A DNA stretch of 12,377 bases from the NCBI GenBank assembly GCA_900752015.1, contig CAADTZ010000061.1, forward strand, positions 1 to 12,377, written 5' to 3'. The notes under the pieces are model-generated. The model saw only the letters and a list, made by a program, of their open reading frames with translations, had not been told where the DNA came from and did no database searches. Origin of the DNA: an uncultured Collinsella sp. (GTDB taxonomy: Bacteria; Actinomycetota; Coriobacteriia; Coriobacteriales; Coriobacteriaceae). Shown here in pieces: positions 1 through 5,261 of the stretch; positions within the stretch are counted from its first letter, which is position 1; every line of letters starts with the position of its first letter. The translations under genes were made by a program, and so were the position numbers.

Positions 1-40
1 CCTCAGGACTCAGCGCAACGCGTTGCGCTGAGTCCTGAGG
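1..40. repeat. Perfect 40-bp palindrome (20-bp arms, no spacer)
   Basis: Bases 1-20 are the exact reverse complement of 21-40, with CCTCAGG at the left end, CCTGAGG at the right end and CGCAACGCGTTGCG at the centre. As RNA it would fold into a stem of about 18 bp with a 4-nt loop. No T-run follows on the + strand, so it is not a classical intrinsic terminator in that direction. What lies to the left is outside the window. It may be the terminator of the preceding gene read on either strand, or the end of a larger inverted element. Confidence 0.8.
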
Positions 41-73
41 CTGTTGGAATGAAAGTGAGAATCAAAGAATCAA

Positions 74-133
74 TTTGTAACAAACATAGACGTTTAAACA
101 AATAATCCAACCTTTTGCGAATTTAGCTATAAT
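74..133 (+). promoter_or_regulatory. Probable promoter region of the mannose PTS operon
   Basis: A consensus -10 box TATAAT lies at 128-133, about 70 bases before the EIIAB start. No good -35 hexamer sits 16-18 bases upstream, so the promoter is probably activator-assisted or otherwise regulated. Two short palindromes lie just upstream in AT-rich DNA and could be operators: TTTGTAACAAA at 74-84 and GTTTAAAC at 92-99. I see no sigma-54 -24/-12 element, although that is the usual promoter type for LevR/ManR-controlled mannose operons in Firmicutes. Confidence 0.5.
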
Positions 134-203
134 TCCACAATCCAAACAGGTATACTCCTTTCATGTCGTGTAGGAAATACGTAGACAAAAAGGAGGTTAT
201 GTG

Positions 204-1193
204 ATGGTAAGTATTGTTCTTGCTAGCCACGGGGACTTGGCAGCTGGAATCAAGCAGACGGGCTCGATGGTCTTTGGCGATCAGCCGTCTGTTGCCGTGG
301 TCTCGCTCGAGCCGAGCATGGGCCCCGACGATTTCCGTGCCAAGGTCGAGGAAGCAGTCGCTTCCTTCGAGGACCAGGAGCAGGTGCTCTTCCTCGTTGA
401 TCTGTGGGGCGGCACGCCGTTCAACCAGATCAGCGGGCTCATCGAGGGCCACGATTCCTGGGCTATCGTCACCGGTGTCAACCTGCCTATGCTCATCGAG
501 GCATATTCGCAGCGCTTTGACGCAAAGAACACTGCACATGCGATCGCAAAACATCTCGTGACTGAGGCTAAGGCTGGCGTGCGTGTCAAGCCCGAGTCTC
601 TGGAGCCCGAGGAGAAGAAGCCGGCTGCGGCCGCCGCTGCTCCTGCAGGCGCCATCCCTCCGGGAACGGTCATCGGCGATGGGCACATCAAGATCGCCCA
701 CGTCCGTATCGACACCCGTCTGCTTCATGGTCAGGTGGCCACCACGTGGACCAAGCAGATCAACCCCAACCGCATCATCGTGGTTTCCGACGGCGTTGCT
801 CACGACGAGCTCCGCAAGACCATGATCGAGCAGGCTGCCCCTCCGGGAGTCCATGCCAACGTCGTGCCCATCAAGAAGATGGCCGAGGTCGTCAAGGACA
901 CGCGCTTTGGTGACACCAAGGCCATGCTGCTCTTTGAGAACCCGCAGGATCTGCTCAAGGCCATCGAGGCCGGTGTCGACATCAAGGAAGTCAACATCGG
1001 TTCCATGGCTCACTCCAAGGGCAAGGTCGTCGTCACCAACGCCGTCGCTATGGGCGATGACGACGTCAAGACTCTCGAGGCCCTCAAGGCCAAGGGCGTC
1101 AAGTTCGAGGTCCGCAAGGTTCCTTCGGATTCCTCCGAGGATCTCGACGCCATGTTGAAGAAAGCTAAGGCCGAACTGGCCGCTCAAGCATAG
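204..1193 (+). CDS. manX: PTS mannose-family EIIAB component
   Basis: Cytoplasmic phosphotransfer subunit of a mannose-family phosphotransferase permease. It passes phosphate from HPr to the EIIA histidine, then to the EIIB histidine, then to the incoming sugar at EIIC/EIID. The EIIA domain spans about residues 1-125, with the phosphorylated histidine in LASHGDLAAG (H9) and the conserved DLWGGTPFN stretch. An Ala/Pro/Lys-rich hinge covers about 133-158. The EIIB domain covers about 160-329, with active-site RIDTRLLHGQV (H175). The 329-aa length is normal for a fused EIIAB. ATG 204 is preferred over GTG 201 because AGGAGG at 191-196 is 7 bases upstream of it. It is the first gene of the manXYZ operon, with EIIC 18 bases downstream. 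The substrate is probably mannose, glucose or a related hexose or amino sugar. The domain order is certain, the exact sugar is not. Confidence 0.96.
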   Translation: MVSIVLASHGDLAAGIKQTGSMVFGDQPSVAVVSLEPSMGPDDFRAKVEEAVASFEDQEQVLFLVDLWGGTPFNQISGLIEGHDSWAIVTGVNLPMLIEAYSQRFDAKNTAHAIAKHLVTEAKAGVRVKPESLEPEEKKPAAAAAAPAGAIPPGTVIGDGHIKIAHVRIDTRLLHGQVATTWTKQINPNRIIVVSDGVAHDELRKTMIEQAAPPGVHANVVPIKKMAEVVKDTRFGDTKAMLLFENPQDLLKAIEAGVDIKEVNIGSMAHSKGKVVVTNAVAMGDDDVKTLEALKAKGVKFEVRKVPSDSSEDLDAMLKKAKAELAAQA

Positions 1194-1211
1194 TAAAGGA
1201 GGGTCCGATAC

Positions 1212-2030
1212 ATGTCTGCAATCACTATTCTGCTTGTTGCGATTGTCGCGTTGCTTGCCGGTATGGAAGGCATTCTGGATGAGTTCCAGTTCCATCAGCC
1301 GCTCGTGGCATGCACGCTTATCGGTCTCGTAACCGGTCACCTTCAGGAGGGCATCCTCCTGGGCGGTTCGCTCCAGATGATGGCCCTTGGCTGGGCTAAC
1401 GTCGGCGCCGCTGTCGCGCCTGACGCCGCTCTGGCCTCGGTCGCTTCTTCGATCATCATGGTGCTCGCCCTCAACGGTGGCGCCACCGATTCGGCCAAGG
1501 CCGTTACCACCGCTATCGCCGTCGCCGTCCCACTGTCGGTCGCTGGTCTGTTCCTGACCATGATCTGCCGTACCATTGCTACCGCTATCGCTCACGCCAT
1601 GGACGGTTGCGCCGAGAAGGGCGACTTCTCCGGCATCGAGCGCTGGCAGTATGCTGCCATCCTCATGCAGGGCCTTCGTATCGCCATCCCGGCAGTGCTT
1701 CTGTGCGTCATCCCGGCCGAGGCCGTTACCAACGCGCTTAACGCTATGCCCGACTGGCTGTCCGGCGGCATGGCTGTCGGCGGCGGCATGGTCGCTTCCG
1801 TCGGTTACGCCATGGTCATCAACATGATGGCCACCAAGGAGACCTGGCCGTTCTTCGTCCTCGGCTTTGTCCTTGCTGCCATCCCTCAGCTCACGCTGAT
1901 AGCCCTTGGTCTCATCGGCATCTCCCTTGCCCTCATCTACCTTGGCCTTAAGGATCTGGCCAAGCAGGGTGGCGGCATGGGCGGTGGCTCCGGCGACCCG
2001 CTCGGCGACATTCTGAACGATTACGAGTAG
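1212..2030 (+). CDS. manY: PTS mannose-family EIIC membrane component
   Basis: Integral membrane subunit that, with EIID, forms the sugar channel of the mannose-family permease. The 272-aa product is hydrophobic along most of its length. It opens with an N-terminal membrane segment, followed by the family-typical FHQPLVACTLIGLVTG and LGGSLQMMALGWANVGAAVAPDAA stretches (residues about 28-75). Further membrane helices run from about 80 to 245, and the tail is Gly-rich and cytoplasmic. ATG 1212 has AAGGAGGG about 8 bases upstream, between the EIIAB stop and this start. The stop codon overlaps the ribosome binding site of EIID, so translation of the two membrane subunits is probably coupled. Length and motifs match ManY/AgaC/SorA relatives. 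Position between EIIAB and EIID supports a mannose-type rather than a sorbose- or galactosamine-specific system, but sequence alone does not prove it. Confidence 0.96.
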   Translation: MSAITILLVAIVALLAGMEGILDEFQFHQPLVACTLIGLVTGHLQEGILLGGSLQMMALGWANVGAAVAPDAALASVASSIIMVLALNGGATDSAKAVTTAIAVAVPLSVAGLFLTMICRTIATAIAHAMDGCAEKGDFSGIERWQYAAILMQGLRIAIPAVLLCVIPAEAVTNALNAMPDWLSGGMAVGGGMVASVGYAMVINMMATKETWPFFVLGFVLAAIPQLTLIALGLIGISLALIYLGLKDLAKQGGGMGGGSGDPLGDILNDYE

Positions 2031-2046
2031 GAGGGGAGTGATACAT

Positions 2047-2967
2047 ATGGCAGAGAACAAGATTCAGCTCACCAAGGCTGACCGCAAGAAGGTTTGCTTC
2101 CGTCATCAGTTCCTTCAGGGCTCGTGGAACTACGAGCGCATGCAGAACGGCGGCTGGTGCTTCGCAATGATCCCTGCGATCAAGAAGCTCTACACCAGCA
2201 AGGATGACCAGATTGCCGCTCTTAAGCGCCACCTGGAGTTCTATAACACCCACCCCTATGTTTCCGCCCCCGTCATTGGCGTTACCCTCGCCCTCGAGGA
2301 GGAGCGCGCCAACGGTGCTCCGATCGATGATGTCGCCATCCAGGGCGTCAAGGTCGGTATGATGGGCCCGCTCGCCGGCGTCGGTGACCCCGTCTTCTGG
2401 TTCACCCTTCGCCCGATTCTGGGCGCTCTGGGCGCTTCCCTGGCCATGTCCGGCAGCATCGTCGGTCCGCTGCTGTTCTTCTTCGCGTGGAACATCATCC
2501 GTTACGCTTTCCTGTGGTACACGCAGGAGTTTGGCTACAAGGTCGGCTCCTCCATCGCCAAGGACCTCTCCGGTGGTCTGATGGGCAAGGTCACCGAGGG
2601 CGCTTCCATCCTGGGTATGTTCATCATCGGCGCCCTGGTCGAGCGCTGGGTGTCCATTTCCTTCACCCCGATCGTCTCCACGGTCAAGCAGTCTGCTGGC
2701 GCCTTTATCGACTGGGCTAGCCTGCCCTCCGGTTCCGAGGGTATCAAGGAAGCGCTGACGATGTACAACTCCGTCGGTGCTACCGCCCTTGATCAGATGA
2801 AGGTCACCACGCTTCAGGCCAACCTCGATCAGCTCATCCCCGGCCTTGCCGCCGTGTGCCTGACCCTGCTGGTCTGCAAGCTCCTCAAGAAGAAGGTCAG
2901 CCCGATCGTCATCATCCTGGCTCTCTTCGCCGTCGGCATCATCGGTCGCTTCTGCGGCTTCATGTAA
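2047..2967 (+). CDS. manZ: PTS mannose-family EIID membrane component
   Basis: Second membrane subunit of the mannose-family permease. The N-terminus carries the EIID hallmark FLQGSWNYERMQNGGW (residues about 23-38), followed by AMIPAIKKLY. The conserved GPLAGVGDPVFWFTLRP segment sits near residue 110. The C-terminus holds two or three hydrophobic helices and ends in a short hydrophobic tail, as in ManZ. The product is 306 aa from ATG 2047. GTG 2038 is in frame but lies only 3 bases after AGGAGG, and the MAENK start fits family N-termini. The gene begins 16 bases after the EIIC stop. A long stem-loop terminator follows, so the core operon ends here unless transcription reads through to manO. 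EIIAB, EIIC and EIID together make a complete permease. Confidence 0.95.
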   Translation: MAENKIQLTKADRKKVCFRHQFLQGSWNYERMQNGGWCFAMIPAIKKLYTSKDDQIAALKRHLEFYNTHPYVSAPVIGVTLALEEERANGAPIDDVAIQGVKVGMMGPLAGVGDPVFWFTLRPILGALGASLAMSGSIVGPLLFFFAWNIIRYAFLWYTQEFGYKVGSSIAKDLSGGLMGKVTEGASILGMFIIGALVERWVSISFTPIVSTVKQSAGAFIDWASLPSGSEGIKEALTMYNSVGATALDQMKVTTLQANLDQLIPGLAAVCLTLLVCKLLKKKVSPIVIILALFAVGIIGRFCGFM

Positions 2968-3017
2968 GCACGCTTCGGCTTAAGACCGAGAATTGCTAGG
3001 CAAGGGCTTTTGAGCCA

Positions 3018-3047
3018 TTGAAACGGACCGCACCCGGTGGGTACACT
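3018..3047 (+). promoter_or_regulatory. Putative manO promoter embedded in the manZ terminator
   Basis: TTGAAA at 3018-3023 (5 of 6 bases of TTGACA) and TACACT at 3042-3047 are separated by 18 bases. The predicted start is near 3054, within the right arm of the terminator, leaving a leader of about 34 nt that still contains the manO ribosome binding site. TACACT is also the -10 sequence of the tRNA-Arg promoter in this window. Confidence 0.5.
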
Positions 3048-3069
3048 GGATGCGGTCCGATTGTTTTTA
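3024..3069 (+). terminator. Rho-independent terminator after manZ
   Basis: The outer stem is CGGACCGCA (3024-3032) with TGCGGTCCG (3051-3059). After one C/A mismatch an inner stem CCGGTG (3034-3039) pairs with CACTGG (3044-3049, one G-T pair) around a GGTA loop. The tail TTGTTTTTA follows at 3061-3069. The structure separates the three permease genes from manO. Confidence 0.88.
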
Positions 3070-3087
3070 TTGGAGGGCGAGGCGCGT

Positions 3088-3486
3088 ATGGCGCAATCTC
3101 AGAACAGCACGGTCGATCTGGCAACGCCGGCAACCTGCCTGATGGGGCTTACCAGCCACGGTAACGTGATGGTGGGCAATAAGGCGTTTGAGTACTATAA
3201 CGAGCGCAATCCCGAGGATTATATTCAAATCCCGTGGGACGAGGTCGACTATATTGCCGCCGAGGTCTTGCGCGGCACCAAGAAGATTACGCGTTTTGCC
3301 ATCTTCACCAAGGACAACGGTCACTTTACGTTTTCGACGCGCGACGACAAAGAGACGCTTCGTGCTGTCCGCAAGTACGTCGACGAGGATAAGCTTGTGC
3401 GTTCGCCCGACTTTATCGATGTGACGGCCAAGGGCGTCAAGAGCATCCCCTCCGTCATCAAAAACCTCTTTCACAAAGGCGACTAG
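3088..3486 (+). CDS. manO: ManO/DUF956 family protein of the mannose operon
   Basis: Small soluble protein of the DUF956 family, which is found almost only beside manXYZ operons and has been proposed to act in their regulation. The exact biochemistry is not established. The 132-aa product starts MAQSQNSTVDLATPATCLMG, followed by the family-typical GNVMVGNKAFEYYNERN, DYIQIPWDEVDYIAAEVL and the basic KKITRFAIFTKDNGHFTFST stretch, then AVRKYVDEDKLVRS near the C-terminus. It has no membrane segment and no helix-turn-helix. ATG 3088 is used because GGAGGG at 3072-3077 lies 10 bases upstream; the in-frame GTG at 3037 lies inside the terminator loop. The gene follows the manZ terminator and probably has its own promoter (3018-3047). 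A strong terminator ends it. Confidence 0.92.
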   Translation: MAQSQNSTVDLATPATCLMGLTSHGNVMVGNKAFEYYNERNPEDYIQIPWDEVDYIAAEVLRGTKKITRFAIFTKDNGHFTFSTRDDKETLRAVRKYVDEDKLVRSPDFIDVTAKGVKSIPSVIKNLFHKGD

Positions 3487-3504
3487 TCGTCTGCGATAGA
3501 TGGC

Positions 3505-3554
3505 GGAAAATGCATCCCGGAATTCGTTCTCATTCCGGGATGCATTTTCCTTTT
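3505..3554 (+). terminator. Rho-independent terminator after manO
   Basis: A perfect 19-bp stem, 3505-3523 with 3532-3550, closes an 8-nt loop and is followed by TTTT at 3551-3554. It begins 19 bases after the manO stop codon. Because the stem begins with GGAAAA, it also has a T-rich side on the minus strand and may be bidirectional. Confidence 0.9.
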
Positions 3555-3564
3555 GAGCGCCAGT

Positions 3565-3587
3565 TGGGAAAGCTTGTCCCATTTTTT
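3565..3587 (+). terminator. Second terminator-like hairpin
   Basis: TGGGA (3565-3569) pairs with TCCCA (3577-3581) around AAGCTTG, followed directly by six T at 3582-3587. The stem is short, so it may only back up the stronger terminator at 3505-3554. Confidence 0.45.
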
Positions 3588-3598
3588 AGCCGAATACC

Positions 3599-3650
3599 GG
3601 GATGGAATTTCCCTTACATGTGGTTAGAGGAAACCCCATCCCATTATTTT
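3599..3650 (+). terminator. Third terminator-like hairpin
   Basis: GGGATGG (3599-3605) pairs with CCATCCC (3636-3642). After a 2x2 internal loop, TTTCC (3608-3612) pairs with GGAAA (3629-3633). The tail ATTATTTT follows at 3643-3650. It is the counterpart, in the second 62-bp repeat unit, of the hairpin at 3565-3587. Confidence 0.45.
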
Positions 3651-3682
3651 GCGTTATTCTGGGTTATAATTTTCCGTTATTG

Positions 3683-3720
3683 AGAAGGCTCTACGGCGAT
3701 AATTCGCTGCAGAGCCTTCT
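3683..3720. other. Long imperfect hairpin upstream of tRNA-Arg
   Basis: AGAAGGCTCT (3683-3692) is the exact reverse complement of AGAGCCTTCT (3711-3720). Inside, after an A/C mismatch, CGGCGA pairs with TCGCTG (one G-T) around TAAT. No T-run follows on the + strand. A TATAAT sequence lies just before it at 3665-3670. It could be a bidirectional terminator or a small structured RNA; neither is proven. Confidence 0.55.
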
Positions 3721-3727
3721 TGATGAG

Positions 3728-3768
3728 TGGCCATGCGCTACATGGCCAAGGGGCAAATCTGCTACACT
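3728..3768 (+). promoter_or_regulatory. tRNA-Arg promoter and adjoining hairpin
   Basis: TGCTACACT at 3760-3768 is an extended -10 element ending 10 bases before the tRNA, so transcription would start at about 3775. No good -35 box is seen. In its place a perfect inverted repeat, TGGCCATG (3728-3735) with CATGGCCA (3741-3748) and a CGCTA spacer, covers the -35 region and could bind a regulator. Confidence 0.6.
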
Positions 3769-3778
3769 AGTACAACAT

Positions 3779-3854
3779 GCCTCCGTAGCTCAGGGGATAG
3801 AGCACCGCTCTCCTAAAGCGGGTGTCGACGGTTCGAATCCGCCCGGGGGCACCA
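3779..3854 (+). tRNA. tRNA-Arg (anticodon CCT)
   Basis: A 76-nt cloverleaf with encoded CCA. The acceptor stem is GCCTCCG with CGGGGGC (one T-G pair). The D-arm is GCTCAGGGGATAGAGC. The anticodon stem CCGCT/AGCGG encloses loop CTCCTAA with anticodon CCT, reading AGG. The T-arm GACGG-TTCGAATCCGCC follows, then discriminator A and CCA at 3852-3854. It reads a codon that is rare in this GC-rich genome. It is the integration target for the island that follows: its last 23 nt recur at 7010-7032. Confidence 0.96.
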
Positions 3855-3934
3855 GGGAATATGACGGCGTCGCGGGAGCGGCGCCGTTTCTGGTTTGCGG
3901 GGGCCGCCGGCGGATTCGGGCCGTCGACACCCGC
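3818..3934. repeat. Inverted repeat between the tRNA T-arm and downstream DNA
   Basis: The 26 bases 3909-3934 are the reverse complement of tRNA bases 3818-3843 (3' side of the anticodon stem, variable region and T-arm) at 24 of 26 positions. The two differences lie opposite the TTCGAA of the T-loop. Read through together, the tRNA 3' half could pair with this downstream copy across the terminator hairpin. The same sequence, more diverged, is in the right border copy at 7087-7112, and its last 15 bases recur intact at 6963-6977. Confidence 0.85.
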
Positions 3935-3949
3935 GTCACCAATTGCGTC
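3832..3949 (+). repeat. Left island border: 118-bp direct repeat (attL-like)
   Basis: Matches 7010-7127 base for base in register (constant offset 3178, no gaps). The first 43 bp (3832-3874) are identical and comprise the last 23 nt of tRNA-Arg and the start of the terminator stem. The remaining 75 bp carry scattered substitutions and end at GCGTC. A direct repeat that starts inside a tRNA 3' end and recurs about 3.2 kb downstream is the usual mark of tRNA-targeted integration. Confidence 0.88.
3864..3896 (+). terminator. tRNA-Arg terminator with GNRA tetraloop
   Basis: ACGGCGTCGC (3864-3873) pairs over 10 bp (one G-T) with GCGGCGCCGT (3878-3887) around a GGGA loop, followed by TTTCTGGTTT. 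In the right-hand copy (7042-7065) the loop is GTGA, still a GNRA tetraloop, and the stem is unchanged. This supports selection on the structure. Confidence 0.75.
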
Positions 3950-4062
3950 TAGAGCCCTCCGGTAGAGTGTCCAAGCCCTAAAGCCCAGTTGATGCTACGG
4001 GGTTTAGAGGCGGACTGAAGCAAGGGGAAGACATGTCCGCTCGGGGTGATAGACTAACGCTG

Positions 4063-4086
4063 TGGTAAATACAGGACAGTTTGACC
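4063..4086 (+). promoter_or_regulatory. Putative promoter and M.SsoII-like operator of the RM operon
   Basis: TGGTAAATA at 4063-4071 is a plausible extended -10 element with a predicted start near 4078. Over that start lies the imperfect palindrome GGACAGTTTGACC (4074-4086), symmetric as GGnCAnnnTGnCC. The known operator of the HTH-methyltransferase M.SsoII has GGACA/TGTCC half-sites (family knowledge). A perfect GACATGTC palindrome lies further upstream at 4030-4037. A methyltransferase bound here would block transcription of its own operon. Inferred, not shown. Confidence 0.45.
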
Positions 4087-4111
4087 GTTTTTCAACCAAG
4101 ATAGGCGTCCC

Positions 4112-5260
4112 ATGCAACTAAATGCAGCTGATATAGCGCAAAAGAGAATTGACCTCGGCCTCACCCAAAAGGAGTTCGCCGCCGCCCTTGGTATGGGCTC
4201 GTCTGGCGAACGCACCGTTCGGCGCTGGGAGTCTGGGGATACTAGTCCAACGGCGGCTGAATGCGCCTTTATCGCATCGCTCGATGCGGGGGCTCCATTT
4301 GACCAAGGGGAGCGCAGCGACGCGCCTTTTACCTTCTGCGATCTCTTCGCGGGCATCGGCGGTATACGAATGCCGTTCCAGGAGCTTGGCGGTAGGTGCG
4401 TCTTCTCTTGCGAGTGGGATAAGTTCGCCCAGAAAACCTACCGGATGAACTATGGAGAGACCCCGGCGGGCGACATCCGTCAGGTCGCATCAAACGATAT
4501 ACCGGACTTCGATGTCCTGCTCGCAGGCTTTCCTTGTCAGCCATTCTCCCTTGCAGGCGTTTCGAAGAAGCAATCTTTGGGGAGACCCACCGGCTTTGAG
4601 GATAAAACGCAGGGAACCCTCTTTTTCGAGGTCGCTCGCATCATACGCGACAAGCGCCCGAAGGCCTTCTTGCTTGAGAACGTTAAGAACCTTACGAGTC
4701 ACGACGGCGGGAAGACCTTCAAGGTCATACGACAGACGCTTGAGGAGGACCTTGGATACCATATTTTCTGGAAAGTGCTTGATTCAAAAAACTGGACGTG
4801 CCAGCACAGGGAGCGCATCTACATCGTGGGGTTCAGGGAGGAAGTTCCCTTCTCGTGGGATGACCTTGAGGTGCCGGGACCGGGACATACGCTAGGGGAA
4901 ATCCTCGAAGAGCAACCAAACGAACGCTACACCATTTCGGATAAGCTATGGGCCTATCTGCGCGCCTATCGCGAAAAGCATGAGGCGGCGGGCCACGGCT
5001 TTGGATACTCGATGGTCGGCCCAGAGGACACGACAAGGACGCTTTCCGCCCGGTACCACAAGGATGGCAGCGAGATTCTGGTCGGGCAGGAAGGAAAAAA
5101 CCCTCGTAAACTCACTCCCCGCGAATGCGCGCGCCTGCAAGGATTTCCCGATGAGTTCATCATCCCGGTGTCGGATACTCAGGCATACAGGCAGTTCGGC
5201 AACTCCGTGACCGTGCCGGTCGTGCGCTCGGTCGCGAAGTTGATGATGGAGGTGTTCTAG
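4112..5260 (+). CDS. dcm: DNA cytosine-5 methyltransferase, EcoRII/Dcm type, with N-terminal HTH
   Basis: Transfers a methyl group from S-adenosylmethionine to C5 of cytosine. The target is probably the inner cytosine of CCWGG, protecting DNA from the endonuclease encoded next. Residues about 8-56 form an XRE-like helix-turn-helix (GLTQKEFAAALGM, RTVRRWESGDTSPTAAE). The catalytic domain has motif I DLFAGIGG (77-84), motif IV PCQPFS with C142, motif VI ENV (189-191), motif VIII QHRERIY (231-237), motif IX RKLTPRECARLQGFP (332-346) and motif X QFGNSVTVPV (361-370). The stretches LLAGFPCQPFSLAGVSKK and IPVSDTQAYRQFGNS are almost those of E. coli Dcm, which supports CCWGG. The 382-aa length and N-terminal HTH recall M.SsoII and M.EcoRII, which repress their own genes. 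No strong ribosome binding site precedes ATG 4112, which may keep expression low. One base separates its stop from the endonuclease start. Confidence 0.95.
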   Translation: MQLNAADIAQKRIDLGLTQKEFAAALGMGSSGERTVRRWESGDTSPTAAECAFIASLDAGAPFDQGERSDAPFTFCDLFAGIGGIRMPFQELGGRCVFSCEWDKFAQKTYRMNYGETPAGDIRQVASNDIPDFDVLLAGFPCQPFSLAGVSKKQSLGRPTGFEDKTQGTLFFEVARIIRDKRPKAFLLENVKNLTSHDGGKTFKVIRQTLEEDLGYHIFWKVLDSKNWTCQHRERIYIVGFREEVPFSWDDLEVPGPGHTLGEILEEQPNERYTISDKLWAYLRAYREKHEAAGHGFGYSMVGPEDTTRTLSARYHKDGSEILVGQEGKNPRKLTPRECARLQGFPDEFIIPVSDTQAYRQFGNSVTVPVVRSVAKLMMEVF

Positions 5261-5261
5261 G

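Larger units (their letters stand above)
3532..3655 (+). repeat. Degenerate 62-bp tandem repeat carrying hairpins
   Basis: Bases 3532-3593 and 3594-3655 align without gaps. Shared blocks are ATnCCGGGATG at the start, TTTCC at about position 15, and TCCCATT followed by a T-rich end at positions 46-57. A third unit may begin at 3656 (ATTCTGGG then ATTTTCC), again 62 bases on, but similarity fades after about 20 bases. Each of the first two units ends in a terminator-like hairpin with a T-run. Confidence 0.6.

Noticed and set aside
123..2060. Long minus-strand open frame (645 codons) across the mannose operon
   Set aside because: It is antisense to three certain PTS genes, rich in His, Asp and Gly as expected of a shadow frame in GC-biased DNA, and resembles no known protein family.
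3602..3952. Open frame running through the tRNA-Arg gene (116 codons)
   Set aside because: It overlaps two hairpins, the tRNA and its terminator, has no ribosome binding site, and its sequence has no family resemblance.
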